Shown here: positions 52,129 to 60,220 of the stretch, one piece after another | Numbering within the stretch: position 1 is the first letter of the stretch | Layout of the letters: each line of letters opens with the position of its first letter | Translations under genes and position numbers: made by a program | Notes under the pieces: generated by a model | The model's database searches: none | Seen by the model: the letters and a program-made list of their open reading frames with translations, nothing else | Told to the model about the DNA's origin: nothing | NCBI GenBank assembly: GCA_012271065.1 | Contig: JAAXHE010000204.1 | Coordinates: 1-60,220, forward strand | Length of the DNA: 60,220 nucleotides | Source: Candidatus Latescibacterota bacterium | GTDB taxonomy: Bacteria > Latescibacterota > UBA2968 > GCA-2709665 | Direction: 5' to 3'

Positions 52129-52392
52129 ATGGCACCCAGAGAGCGGGTCGATCGACGGACCATTTCAATCCATTGCGCCGGATGCCGGACGCTGCTCTAC
52201 AGGTACCAAAAAGGCGGAAGGGGCGGCCTGGTCAAGTGCTTCGTCGAACGGATCGTGAGTGATTTCACCCGCGGAGACCTGAAGTGTCCGGAATGCGGGC
52301 AGGCATTCGCGCGGGAACGGGTAATCAGCGGACGACCCGCTCACAAGATTATCCAGGGCAAGGTGTATACTCGGGGGATGTCGAGAAAGTGA
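52129..52392 (+). CDS. small zinc-ribbon protein (87 residues)
   Basis: An 87-residue protein with two Cys pairs, CAGC and CPEC, about 35 residues apart, fitting a single zinc ribbon. Between them lies LLYRYQKGGRGGLVKCFVERI, a lysine/glycine/arginine-rich segment that I recall as conserved in small uncharacterised bacterial and archaeal proteins. GGAG lies eight bases before the ATG at 52129. It sits four bases after the PhyH gene and 19 before msrA. The function is unknown; nucleic-acid or protein binding is likely for the fold. Confidence 0.7.
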   Translation: MAPRERVDRRTISIHCAGCRTLLYRYQKGGRGGLVKCFVERIVSDFTRGDLKCPECGQAFARERVISGRPAHKIIQGKVYTRGMSRK

Positions 52393-52411
52393 CATCAGTC
52401 AGGAGACTGAA

Positions 52412-52951
52412 ATGGCCGAGGAACGCGCGACGTTCGGAGGGGGATGCTTCTGGTGCGTGGAGGCATTCTATCAGGACCTGAAAGGGGTGCTGGAAGTGGT
52501 CTCGGGATATGCGGGAGGGTCGGTTGCGAATCCAACGTACCGGGAGGTGTGCGAAGGGACCACGGAACATGCCGAGGTGGTGCAGATCCGATTCGAACCG
52601 GAGACGGTTTCCTACAGGGACCTGCTGGACGTGTTCTGGCGCACCCATGATCCCACAACGCTTAACCGCCAGGGAGCGGACGTGGGCACGCAGTACCGGT
52701 CAGTGGTTTTCTATCATGACGAAAGACAACGGGCCGAGGCGGAACAATCCATGGCCGAGACGGACGCGTCGGAATTGTGGAAGGATACGATCGTTACCGA
52801 GATTTCGCCCCTGACCGAATTCTACCGGGCCGAGGATTACCATCAGAACTACTATCGTTCGAATCGCGCCCAACCCTACTGTATCTTTGTGATCGACCCG
52901 AAGATGCAGTGGTTCAGGGACGCGTTTCAGGGACGGTTGAAGACGGGGTAA
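52412..52951 (+). CDS. msrA: peptide methionine sulfoxide reductase MsrA
   Basis: Reduces the S-form of methionine sulfoxide in proteins. The catalytic Cys12 is in the family signature GGGCFWC, and GGSVANPTYREVCEGTTEHAE and DFWRTHDPTT-like segments follow. The 179-residue length is normal for a stand-alone enzyme with no MsrB fusion. AGGAG lies six bases before the ATG. It probably belongs to the PhyH/zinc-ribbon transcript. Confidence 0.95.
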   Translation: MAEERATFGGGCFWCVEAFYQDLKGVLEVVSGYAGGSVANPTYREVCEGTTEHAEVVQIRFEPETVSYRDLLDVFWRTHDPTTLNRQGADVGTQYRSVVFYHDERQRAEAEQSMAETDASELWKDTIVTEISPLTEFYRAEDYHQNYYRSNRAQPYCIFVIDPKMQWFRDAFQGRLKTG

Positions 52952-52955
52952 CTGC

Positions 52956-55181
52956 ATGGCCGGCGTTCGATATGGATTCAGTCTGGGTGTGACGTCGGCG
53001 CTGCCCGCGGATCTCGGGCGTATTCCGATGTCGGTGGAGATAGATTTCGGTCGCATGGTACGGGAGGCCGAAGCCACCGGCCGGTTCGATCCGAATTCCA
53101 TCGAGGTTGTGGATCTAACCTCAGGAAAGCCGGTCGCGTTCGCCAAAACCGAGGACTTCGCCTATGGCGACAGGGGCAGAATCGAGTGGGTGATCGAAAA
53201 CCCGGACCATACGGATTATGAAATCCGATTTCGCACGCTGCCGGAAAGGCAGCCGCTGCAGCCGCAGAAGTACACACCTATGGTCGGCGTAGGCGATCTT
53301 CTGCGATACAACGCCGGGGTCCCGCGCCCGATTGCGCTCGCGCATTCCATGCGGCTCGTTGATATCACCGGCGACGGCCGCGCCGATCTGGCGGGGTGCT
53401 GGAATTATTACTATCGACCGGGGTCGCCCGTCAGCGGGATTGTCTGTTATCCCCGCGTGGGTCCGGATGAGGACCTCACGTTCGGAGATCTTGCCCGGTT
53501 GCGCTACGTCGAGAAGCGAGGATCCCGCGAACTCAAGCACTTCCCGGACGTGTACGCCGAAGCGGATTTCTCGGATCTGAACGGCAACGGGCTGCCCGAT
53601 ATCGTGTACGCGGGGATGCGTGATACCGGGGTAACGGTCTACCTCAATTCAGGAGAACGAGACGGGGGCGGACTGCCCGTCTTCGTGAAGGATATCGAGA
53701 TTCCGGCGCCGGTGGCTCAGAACGGGGGCATCTGCATCGTGGATCTCAATGGGAACAGCGTTCCCGACCTGGTGGTAAACGGACACTATATCAGGAACCT
53801 GAATCCGGACGGCTGGCCGTTCAGGGCTGCCGAGGCGGTGGATCTCCAGGCCGGGAAACAGCTCGCGTTCCTGGATCTCGACGGCGACGGATTGCCGGAC
53901 GTCATGGCCACGCCCGCTGGCGGGTGTGACCATACGCTGAGATGGAGGAAGAATCTGGGAGGAGAACCGTCCCGGTTCGGACCGGAGCAGAAGCTGGGAG
54001 ACCTGGAGCCGGGATCCTGCAGCCGGATCAGCACGGTAACGGCCGGCCGGCGGAGCGGGATTCTGGTGCAGCATAATGCGTTTCAGAATATCTCATTCTA
54101 CGAACGGGTTGGAACGCGCGGCGGCCATCCTCGATTCGAACACCGGGGAAGGGCCCTTTCTATTTCTGCCGTGATGTCATTGAGCGATCAGGCGTGGCCG
54201 TGTTCGTGCGACTGGAATGACGACGGAGTCTCCGATCTCGTCATCGGCGGGGGTTACGGTTGGCCGCGCGTGGTTATCAATAGCGGGAGCAATCAGCGGC
54301 CGGCCTGGAAGGAGCCGGAACTGATTTATTCAGAAGGCCAACCGATCCGGGTGCTGCGCGATGAGATTCTGCACAGCAACCACTGGCACAATATGGGATA
54401 TCCCTATCCCGTATTCGTGGATTGGGACGGCGACGGCCTGCCGGACCTGATGCTCCCGAACGAAACGAACCGGATTGTCTGGTATCGGAATATCGGCACG
54501 CGTGAAGAACCCAGGTTTGAAGCTCGCCGTTTTCTGGAAGTGGATGGATTCCCGGATTCCGATGGCCTGAGGGCGGAGTCGGGCAGGGTGGCCGCCGACG
54601 AGACCCTGCCCAACAGTCCCTATCCCTACGATGCGCGTGCGCCGTTTTTCTGGCGGACCGGCGCGGCGTTCGCGGACTGGAACGGCGACGGGATGATGGA
54701 CTTTGTCGCGCACGACCATACACGAAAAGCAAGGCTGTTCGTTCAATATCGGGACGAGCAGGGCTCCCGAAGACTGAAACGGGATGACCACGTGCGGCTC
54801 GTGGACGGCCGGGAGATCGACGATTCCATCGTGGGCCGGACAAAACACTGGACAGAGTCATTCCGCGCCGTGGATTGGGACGGGGATGGATTGATCGACC
54901 TGGTGTATAACGTCGCGGGGACGGGAAAGATCTACCTGCTGCGCAACGTGGGTTCGTTGGACGCTCCGGTGTTCGACCTGCCGAGAGAATTCAGGTGTTA
55001 CGGCGAGGAGATCGCGTTTACGGTTCACGGCCCGAACGCGTGGCCGGGTGATTTCAACGGCGACGGGAAACCCGATCTCCTGGGGTGTGTCGAGTGGAGC
55101 GTATACCCGTTTTACTGTCACGCGGCCCTGGAAATGGAGCGTCACCCGACGTACCGAATGGGAACGGCACGGAGCATTTAG
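52956..55181 (+). CDS. FG-GAP/VCBS-repeat protein with eight calcium-type loops
   Basis: A 741-residue protein with an N-terminal domain of about 110 residues and then repeats with the calcium-binding pattern D-x-[DN]-x-[DN]-G-x-x-D. The eight clear cases include DLNGNGLPD, DLDGDGLPD, DWNDDGVSD, DWDGDGLPD, DWNGDGMMD, DWDGDGLID and DFNGDGKPD. They should form one or more beta-propellers like integrin heads. Such proteins are normally secreted or surface-bound, but no convincing signal peptide is seen at the ATG at 52956. It starts four bases after msrA. The partner or ligand is unknown. Confidence 0.8.
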   Translation: MAGVRYGFSLGVTSALPADLGRIPMSVEIDFGRMVREAEATGRFDPNSIEVVDLTSGKPVAFAKTEDFAYGDRGRIEWVIENPDHTDYEIRFRTLPERQPLQPQKYTPMVGVGDLLRYNAGVPRPIALAHSMRLVDITGDGRADLAGCWNYYYRPGSPVSGIVCYPRVGPDEDLTFGDLARLRYVEKRGSRELKHFPDVYAEADFSDLNGNGLPDIVYAGMRDTGVTVYLNSGERDGGGLPVFVKDIEIPAPVAQNGGICIVDLNGNSVPDLVVNGHYIRNLNPDGWPFRAAEAVDLQAGKQLAFLDLDGDGLPDVMATPAGGCDHTLRWRKNLGGEPSRFGPEQKLGDLEPGSCSRISTVTAGRRSGILVQHNAFQNISFYERVGTRGGHPRFEHRGRALSISAVMSLSDQAWPCSCDWNDDGVSDLVIGGGYGWPRVVINSGSNQRPAWKEPELIYSEGQPIRVLRDEILHSNHWHNMGYPYPVFVDWDGDGLPDLMLPNETNRIVWYRNIGTREEPRFEARRFLEVDGFPDSDGLRAESGRVAADETLPNSPYPYDARAPFFWRTGAAFADWNGDGMMDFVAHDHTRKARLFVQYRDEQGSRRLKRDDHVRLVDGREIDDSIVGRTKHWTESFRAVDWDGDGLIDLVYNVAGTGKIYLLRNVGSLDAPVFDLPREFRCYGEEIAFTVHGPNAWPGDFNGDGKPDLLGCVEWSVYPFYCHAALEMERHPTYRMGTARSI

Positions 55182-55225
55182 ATCCTCTCACACCGGATTC
55201 ACGATAGCCGGATGGTCCGGTCGGT

Positions 55226-56074
55226 TCAACACGTCGACGATTCGACGACGGCCTTCCGGCGGGCGGAGTCAAGCGCGCTGTAGCAGAATTCCGCGGCGTG
55301 CCAGGGGTCGTAACCGGGCCGGCTCCAGATCATGGCGCTGACTTCCGCGCCAGCGGGTACTTCGGTACCGGCATCGAGCAGGGCCTTGAAGTATTCAATG
55401 AGGTCAAGGCTGCCTTCGCCCGGCAACAGGAAGGTCACGGCGCCGTCCTTCATATACCCGTCTTTGATGTGGATGTGGACGGTGTCGGGCAGGCAGAGGT
55501 CGGCGGCGTGCCTGAGGTCGATGCCCTGCACGTGAAAGTGGCTGTGGTCGAAGTGGATTTTCAGGTTGGGATGACCGGTGTTCTCCATGAGCCATGCCGC
55601 TTTTTCGGGTGTGTCCAGGATTGCGCCGACATGCGGTTCCACGGCCAGGATGACGTGATGTTCGGCTGCGAGATCCGCAAGTTCCATCAGGTCGGCAGCG
55701 ACGGCTTCCCTGTCGGTATTCCAATTCGTGAGGGGACCGCTCACCGTGGTCGTGATGATGGCGGGATTGCCGCCGAAATTCAGGTCTTCGGCGAGGATGC
55801 AGTTTCGGACAAAACCGGCTCGCATAGCCTGCCGGTCGCTGTCCCGGGCGCACGTGGAAACCGGGCCGAAAAGGGCCGGTGGCGGAAAGCCGAGATCCCG
55901 CAGGGTGTCTGCAAGCCTGCGCCTCGTGTTCCGATTGAGCTTGCGAGGCGCCGTGGGCCATGCGTCGCCGATGGCGATTTCGATAGCGTCGAAGCCGATC
56001 GCGCGAATTCTCGGCAGGGCCTCGAAGACGTCCACCTTCCGCGTGGCGTAGGTGCTGAAACCGATCGGGATCAT
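55226..56074 (-). CDS. sugar phosphate isomerase/epimerase family protein
   Basis: A 282-residue TIM-barrel protein of the AP-endonuclease-2 / xylose-isomerase-like family. Metal-ligand positions are apparent: VEPHVG (Glu), NLKIHFDHSHFHV (Asp/His), HIHIKDGY (His) and the C-terminal EVSAMIWSRPG region. The family catalyses isomerisation or epimerisation of sugars and inositol-type compounds. Convergent with the FG-GAP gene and about 600 bases from the Gfo/Idh/MocA gene, which often cooperates with such isomerases in sugar oxidation pathways. Confidence 0.8.
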   Translation of the reverse strand: MIPIGFSTYATRKVDVFEALPRIRAIGFDAIEIAIGDAWPTAPRKLNRNTRRRLADTLRDLGFPPPALFGPVSTCARDSDRQAMRAGFVRNCILAEDLNFGGNPAIITTTVSGPLTNWNTDREAVAADLMELADLAAEHHVILAVEPHVGAILDTPEKAAWLMENTGHPNLKIHFDHSHFHVQGIDLRHAADLCLPDTVHIHIKDGYMKDGAVTFLLPGEGSLDLIEYFKALLDAGTEVPAGAEVSAMIWSRPGYDPWHAAEFCYSALDSARRKAVVESSTC

Positions 56075-56150
56075 ATCAAAACCCTATAAAGGAAGAAGGT
56101 GGAAGGAAAAAGGAAGAACGTAAAAGGAAGAGGCGGGAGAATCGGGTAGT

Positions 56151-56300
56151 GGCGAGACGGTAGACGGTAGAAGAAATGCGGGGAGACGGTAGAGGTGAGA
56201 CGGTAGAAGAAATCCTCGCCCGGTATGTTTTCCCTCCTTGCCTCCGGAACGAAAAGAAACCTTGCAGGGCAGGCAATCTCTCCCCTCTCCCGGCTTACTT
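56151..56300 (+). repeat. dispersed intergenic repeat, copy 2 of 2
   Basis: The same order of blocks as 20058-20201: agaagaaatgcgggg, gacggtagaggtgagacggt, gtatgttttccctccttgcc, gcaggcaatctct, ccctctcccg. Small insertions and substitutions separate the two copies. Confidence 0.6.
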
Positions 56301-56337
56301 CTTCCCGCCTTTTGAAGTCCGGCGCCGTCGTTGCAAA

Positions 56338-56363
56338 TGTAGGGGCAACCCTTGTGGTTGCCC
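56338..56363 (+). repeat. CTTGT-loop hairpin repeat, copy 3
   Basis: TGTAGGGGCAACCCTTGTGG then TTGCCC; the stem gggcaacc/ggttgccc shows compensating changes against 45518-45543, with loop CTTGT kept. Confidence 0.6.
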
Positions 56364-56424
56364 TCGCCCTGGCGTAGACATCGGCAGGCCGAATAGTTGA
56401 TCGCTGTTCCTCGTCGGACGCACG

Positions 56425-56462
56425 GTATACGTAGGGCGACCGGCCGGTCGCCCTACGTATAC
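56425..56462. repeat. perfect 38-bp palindrome
   Basis: The 19-base arm gtatacgtagggcgaccgg is followed immediately by its exact reverse complement, with no spacer. It shares agggcgacc/ggtcgccct with the CTTGT-loop hairpins nearby. There is no T-run after it, so it is not a standard terminator. Confidence 0.7.
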
Positions 56463-56676
56463 TACAGAACCCGGAAATAACGAATTGCAAACGCACGGTG
56501 TTAACGCTAACCGACGATTGCTGGCTGTTTCCCCTTTTTTCTTTGTGTCTTGGTGTCTTTGTGTGAGTCTACTTTGTTTCGACGTCCGTTTCCTGAGGCC
56601 AAGAAAATAGACCATCGCCCATGTGTCAAGCGGCGTCGAAGCGGATGGGCGGTGAACATCGAAGCGTGAGACCGAT

Positions 56677-57915
56677 ATGGACCGGATCAACCTGGGACTG
56701 GTAGGGTGCGGCGGTATGGGAACGAGACACCTGTATGGTCTCCGTTCGCTCGCGCAGACGCCGTTCAACAGGATCGACTTGAGGGCGTTGTGCGACATCA
56801 ATCCGGAGAATGCCGGGATGGCGGCCGCGGAGGCCGGAAAATTGCTGGGGGTGGAACCCGCGATCTTTACGGATCTGGAGGCAATGGCCGCCGCGATGCC
56901 GGAACTGGATGCCGTCGACGTGGTGACGGATCCCGCCGTGCACCATGAGGTTGCTTGCCAGGCGCTGAATCTGGGCCTGCACGTGATGGTGGAAAAACCG
57001 ATGGCGATTACCGTTCGGGCCTGTCATATGATGATCCAGGCGGCGGAGCGGAACGGACGCGTGTTATCGGTGGCGGAAAACTACCGGCGGGATCCCTCCG
57101 CAAGGCTGGCGCACCACATCGTGTCCAGCGGCGCGATCGGGACACCCTACATGGGTCTGTTTCACGAAGTGAGCGAGGGGGACCGGATCTTCATCACGCC
57201 GTGGCGCCACCTCAAGAATCACGGCGGGCCGCTGGTGGACATGGGGGTACACTATGCCGACCTGATCCGCTATCAGTTGGGCGATATCCACGAAGTGTAC
57301 GGTGACGTACGGCTGGTGGAGCCCGTACGGCGAAAGGCCGATACGATGTGGAGGCCCTATGAGTTTTACCAGAGACAATACGAAGACATGGCGCCTGAAG
57401 TCCCGGCCGACGCGGAGGATTCGTCGGTGGCGGTGTTTCGCATGGCCGGAGGCGCTACGGTGAGCTGGGTGGTTGGGCTGGGAGGATACGGGGGATGCAG
57501 TACGCAGTTGATTCTGGGTACTGAGGGGTGCATCGAGGGTTACGGGACCCGTGGCGGCAGGGTTCGGATGCGTCGGGGGCGCGGCGATTTCCAGGAACAG
57601 GAAGAAATGCTGGCACAGGCGGAGGGCTTTGAACAGGATGCGCTGGCCGCCCATTACTTTCCCGGCGGGATGACGGCAGCGGATCGCGAGGTCGACTGGA
57701 AGCTTCTCGCCATGGAGTATTACGAGTTTGGCGAGGCCATCGTGAAGGGCATGGAAGTAGAAGTGGACGGAACGGAGGGAATGAAAGACGTAGCGGCCGT
57801 CTACGCGGTAATCGAGTCAGCCGGAGCGGGTCGCGCGGTAAAGATGGCGGAGGTGGAAAGCGGCGAAATCGACGCCTATCAGACGGAGATAGACAGGGCG
57901 CTGGGCATTGTATGA
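56677..57915 (+). CDS. Gfo/Idh/MocA family oxidoreductase
   Basis: A 412-residue NAD(P)-dependent sugar or inositol oxidoreductase. The Rossmann start is LGLVGCGGMGTRHLYGL, followed by DAVDVVTDPAVHHEVACQAL and the conserved VMVEKPMAI (catalytic Lys in EKP). The C-terminal alpha/beta domain has GGPLVDMGVHYADLIRY, with the His of the family. Twelve bases separate it from the sulfatase gene, so the two are likely cotranscribed and act on a sulfated sugar or its product. Confidence 0.88.
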   Translation: MDRINLGLVGCGGMGTRHLYGLRSLAQTPFNRIDLRALCDINPENAGMAAAEAGKLLGVEPAIFTDLEAMAAAMPELDAVDVVTDPAVHHEVACQALNLGLHVMVEKPMAITVRACHMMIQAAERNGRVLSVAENYRRDPSARLAHHIVSSGAIGTPYMGLFHEVSEGDRIFITPWRHLKNHGGPLVDMGVHYADLIRYQLGDIHEVYGDVRLVEPVRRKADTMWRPYEFYQRQYEDMAPEVPADAEDSSVAVFRMAGGATVSWVVGLGGYGGCSTQLILGTEGCIEGYGTRGGRVRMRRGRGDFQEQEEMLAQAEGFEQDALAAHYFPGGMTAADREVDWKLLAMEYYEFGEAIVKGMEVEVDGTEGMKDVAAVYAVIESAGAGRAVKMAEVESGEIDAYQTEIDRALGIV

Positions 57916-57927
57916 AAGGAGTGTCAA

Positions 57928-59376
57928 ATGCCGGAAGAGAGGCCAAACGTGGTGTTGATCATGACCGATCAGCAGCGAGGGGATTGCGTGGGCCTGGATC
58001 CCAATGCGCCGGAGGGCCTGCAGACGCCCAATATGGACTGGCTGGGCGGTACGGGGGCGTTTTTCGGGCGCGGTTACTCTGAGTGTCCAAGCTGTATCCC
58101 CGCAAGGCGTTCTCTCATGACCGGCACGGCGCCGGCGTCGAATGGCGTGGTGGGGTTTCAGGGAACGGAGTGGCATCCGCAGCATACGCTCGCCGGTGAA
58201 CTGTCCAGGGCGGGATATCAGACGGAGATGATCGGGAAGCTGCACCTGTCGCCGATGCGAAAGCGGTATGGATTCGAGCACATGCAGCTGGCGGACGCCA
58301 CGCGGGGTCGGGAGAACGACTACGTGGACTGGCTGCAGGAACGACACGGACGCACGGAAGTGGATCCGGGGATGGCCCACGGAATTTCGCCAAACGGTTG
58401 GGTGGGACGGCCGCACCATCTGCCAGAAGAGCAGATGCATACGTTCTGGTGCGTGGACCGGGCAATGGCGTTTCTTAAGAAGCGGGATCCATCCACGCCG
58501 TTCTTTCTCAATCTCTCCTTCATCGATCCCCATCCGCCGTTGACGCCGCCAGGGGTCTACTATGACCGCTATATCAATCGCGCGTTGCCGGAACCGGTCG
58601 TGGGAGATTGGGCGGCTCAGTTCGAGGCACCGCCGAAGGGGCTGGATCCGGACGCTTCGGAGATCTGTCTGAGTGCCCACGATATGCAATGCGCGCGCGC
58701 GGCTTACTACGGGATGGTGAATTTCATCGACGATCAGATCGGGAGGTTGATTCAGTTCGAGAGGGGGCTGCTGAACGACTGCCTTGTCATCTTCACGTCG
58801 GACCACGGTGAGATGCTCGGGGACCACCACCTGTTCCGGAAAACGTGGCCGTTCGAGGCTTCAGCGCGGGTGCCGTTTCTGATTCGGCCGCCGCGGAGTT
58901 GGGGAGCGCCCGAGTCGGTGACGTGCCGAACGCCGGTTGGGCTGCAGGACATCATGCCGACAATTCTGGATGCGTGCGGCCTGGAGGCGCCGGAAACGTG
59001 CACGGGCAGGAGCCTGTTGCCGGTGGTGCGCGGCGGATCGGATGGCGTACGCGACCTGTTGCACGGCGAACACTCGGGGTGTTACGCGTACGAGCATGGG
59101 AATCACTATGTGACGGACGGTCGTCACAAGTACGTCTGGTTCACCCAGACGGGCCGGGAACACCTGTTCGACCTGGACGAGGACCCGCACGAACTTCGCG
59201 ACCTGTCGATGGCGGAAGGTTCGGATGAACTGCTGTCCCCGTGGCGGAAGCGATTGATCCGGTTTCTCGAGGGTCGGCCCGAGGGTTTCACCGACGGGGA
59301 CAGGTTGATTGTGGGCCGTGAACACTGGTCGGTGATGCCGGGGTATGAGCCCACGGAGATGTTTCCGTTTCTGTAG
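57928..59376 (+). CDS. sulfatase (formylglycine type I)
   Basis: A 482-residue arylsulfatase/choline-sulfatase-like enzyme. Cys56 in the C-x-P-x-R motif (CIPAR, residues 56-60) would be converted to formylglycine. Metal ligands are in VVLIMTDQQRGD and VIFTSDHGEMLGDHHLF, with a substrate-facing GKLHLSP. No signal peptide is visible, so it may act in the cytoplasm on imported sulfated compounds and would need a formylglycine-generating enzyme or anSME from elsewhere. It follows the oxidoreductase gene closely. Confidence 0.9.
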   Translation: MPEERPNVVLIMTDQQRGDCVGLDPNAPEGLQTPNMDWLGGTGAFFGRGYSECPSCIPARRSLMTGTAPASNGVVGFQGTEWHPQHTLAGELSRAGYQTEMIGKLHLSPMRKRYGFEHMQLADATRGRENDYVDWLQERHGRTEVDPGMAHGISPNGWVGRPHHLPEEQMHTFWCVDRAMAFLKKRDPSTPFFLNLSFIDPHPPLTPPGVYYDRYINRALPEPVVGDWAAQFEAPPKGLDPDASEICLSAHDMQCARAAYYGMVNFIDDQIGRLIQFERGLLNDCLVIFTSDHGEMLGDHHLFRKTWPFEASARVPFLIRPPRSWGAPESVTCRTPVGLQDIMPTILDACGLEAPETCTGRSLLPVVRGGSDGVRDLLHGEHSGCYAYEHGNHYVTDGRHKYVWFTQTGREHLFDLDEDPHELRDLSMAEGSDELLSPWRKRLIRFLEGRPEGFTDGDRLIVGREHWSVMPGYEPTEMFPFL

Positions 59377-59581
59377 GCCGCAATCGCGCCTGACCGGCGT
59401 CTATTCGAAATATGATAGGGAAACCACCGGCGCCACTTGTTTCCCGGACCGCGGGGTTCTGTTTGTCCCGGTCCGTCACGGGAGCTATATTTCGACGACG
59501 GTTTCTGTCCGGTGTCTATCGCGGTTCGTCACCCGGGCCGTGCTCATTGACGTGTCGCACAAAGGAAAGGAGAAGCTACGC

Positions 59582-60016
59582 ATGGATTCGTTCAAACGCA
59601 TCGTTGGCGTCTATCTTGTCGTCGTTGCCGCCGTCGTGGCAATCCATACGGTCGTCGAACCCCTGTATTATACTTCCACCGAAGCCAGTCCATACAGCCC
59701 GCATTGGAGCAAATTCAACGCGCTTATGGTGCTGGCAATCGTCTTGGGTGTGATCTTCGGATATATTCGCAAGCGCGACGCCGGCGGTGAAGGCGGCGGC
59801 GCTTCCGTAACCCGCGAATATCTCGAAGCCAACATCCAATTCTACGGCATTCTGTTCGTAGGCATTCTCTTTTTCTGGAATTTCTTCAACCTCCACAGTC
59901 CCGGATTCACCGCCATTGCTATGGAAACGGTTTCCGCGGTATGGATTGTGATCGACGCCGCCCTGCCGTTGCTCCTGGCCGCAATGGGCTTCTCCATGCT
60001 AAGATCCAGGGAGTAA
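59582..60016 (+). CDS. small integral membrane protein (144 residues)
   Basis: A 144-residue protein with three or four hydrophobic segments (GVYLVVVAAVVAIHTVV, FNALMVLAIVLGVIFGYI, FYGILFVGILFFWNFF, then VIDAALPLLLAAMGF). I recognise no named family. AGGAG lies nine bases before the ATG at 59582; the longer open frame from 59345 has no such site. The 205-base gap before it holds no gene. Function unknown. Confidence 0.65.
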   Translation: MDSFKRIVGVYLVVVAAVVAIHTVVEPLYYTSTEASPYSPHWSKFNALMVLAIVLGVIFGYIRKRDAGGEGGGASVTREYLEANIQFYGILFVGILFFWNFFNLHSPGFTAIAMETVSAVWIVIDAALPLLLAAMGFSMLRSRE

Positions 60017-60021
60017 GCGTC

Positions 60022-60098
60022 GGTGAATCGTAACCGGATCGACGTGCGCGACCGGTACATCCGTGAGGAAATCGAAAGAGCCGTCAGTTGGACTTATC
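60022..60098 (+). pseudogene. possible 5' gene fragment interrupted by repeat copy C
   Basis: A frame from a GTG at about 60028 encodes RIDVRDRYIREEIERAVSWT, which looks like a real helical protein start, then runs straight into the repeat sequence in frame to the window end. Either a gene start was cut by the insertion or this is chance. Confidence 0.3.
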
Positions 60099-60220
60099 AG
60101 CCCGTTGGAAAAGTCCATCCGGGCTACGGCCGGCCCTTGCGGTCGAAATGCTGCGTTGCGCGCCCTCGCCGAATCGCTGGATGGGACTCGGTCGCGCGCC
60201 TTGCCTTCGGCCTCGCCTGC
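60098..60220 (+). mobile_element. MITE-like dispersed repeat, copy C (runs off the window)
   Basis: Starts CAGCCCGTTGGAAAAG and carries the CCATCCGGGCTACGGCCGG core, TTGCGGTCGAAA and the middle block seen in copy B. The right terminal repeat lies beyond the window. Confidence 0.6.

Larger units (their letters stand above)
56075..56676. other. 602-base repeat-rich divergent gap
   Basis: No gene. From left to right: low-complexity ggaag repeats, dispersed repeat copy 2 (56151-56300), CTTGT-loop hairpin (56338-56363), perfect palindrome (56425-56462), and ctttgtgtcttggtgtcttt near 56540, which I recognise as a common intergenic repeat of environmental genomes. Confidence 0.6.

Overview
The window is about 60 kb of fairly GC-rich bacterial DNA; base composition was judged by eye, not computed. 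The gene content is typical of large environmental genomes such as Poribacteria, Latescibacterota or Planctomycetota relatives: a DUF6785-type membrane protein, heparinase II/III, two phytanoyl-CoA dioxygenases (one fused to HEAT repeats), a CocE/NonD hydrolase, amidohydrolase-2, Gfo/Idh/MocA oxidoreductase, a sulfatase, an FG-GAP protein and TRAP transport genes. The lineage is an inference from gene families; there is no rRNA in the window. I saw no tRNA, rRNA or CRISPR array.

Layout. 1-7 kb: a multi-span membrane protein, an unrecognised polysaccharide-associated protein, heparinase II/III and homocysteine methyltransferase. 7-8 kb: a small AT-rich patch with a CoiA-like remnant and tiny overlapping ORFs. 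8-20 kb: proS and a mostly minus-strand block (amidohydrolase, metallo-beta-lactamase fold protein, glycosyltransferase, CocE/NonD hydrolase, PhyH-HEAT protein and a DsbD-like protein), interrupted by a plus-strand UbiD decarboxylase. 20-27 kb: TRAP permeases DctQ/DctM facing their DctP binding protein, then polA and a dual-specificity-like phosphatase.

27-38 kb is an accessory, defence-like island. It holds a giant nuclease-helicase-methyltransferase polypeptide of the Type ISP restriction-modification kind, whose specificity end is displaced by a frameshift. Next comes a DUF7689-like gene, also frameshifted, then a two-gene operon of P-loop ATPases (the second carries a winged helix and TPR repeats) behind a promoter overlapped by two tandem palindromes. 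38-49 kb continues the accessory character: a secreted protein, an ankyrin protein, a DUF433/DUF5615 toxin-antitoxin pair, a DUF123 GIY-YIG protein, sugar kinase and HAD phosphatase, a spermidine-synthase-like protein, citrate synthase, an AAC(3)-like acetyltransferase, and an AT-rich DarG/DarT-like module with the gene order reversed. 49-60 kb returns to ordinary catabolic genes: aminotransferase, PhyH, zinc ribbon protein, MsrA, FG-GAP protein, sugar isomerase, Gfo/Idh oxidoreductase, sulfatase and a small membrane protein.

Several families of dispersed non-coding repeats run through the intergenic spaces. One is a roughly 100-160 bp element with imperfect terminal inverted repeats (three copies, one at the right edge). 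Another is a roughly 140 bp element (two copies). Others are short hairpins with a conserved CTTGT loop, tandem palindromes and one perfect 38-bp palindrome. The best candidates for something undescribed are the ATPase pair with its tandem operators (33.4-37.7 kb), the reversed DarG-DarT module (47-49 kb) and the MITE-like repeat family.
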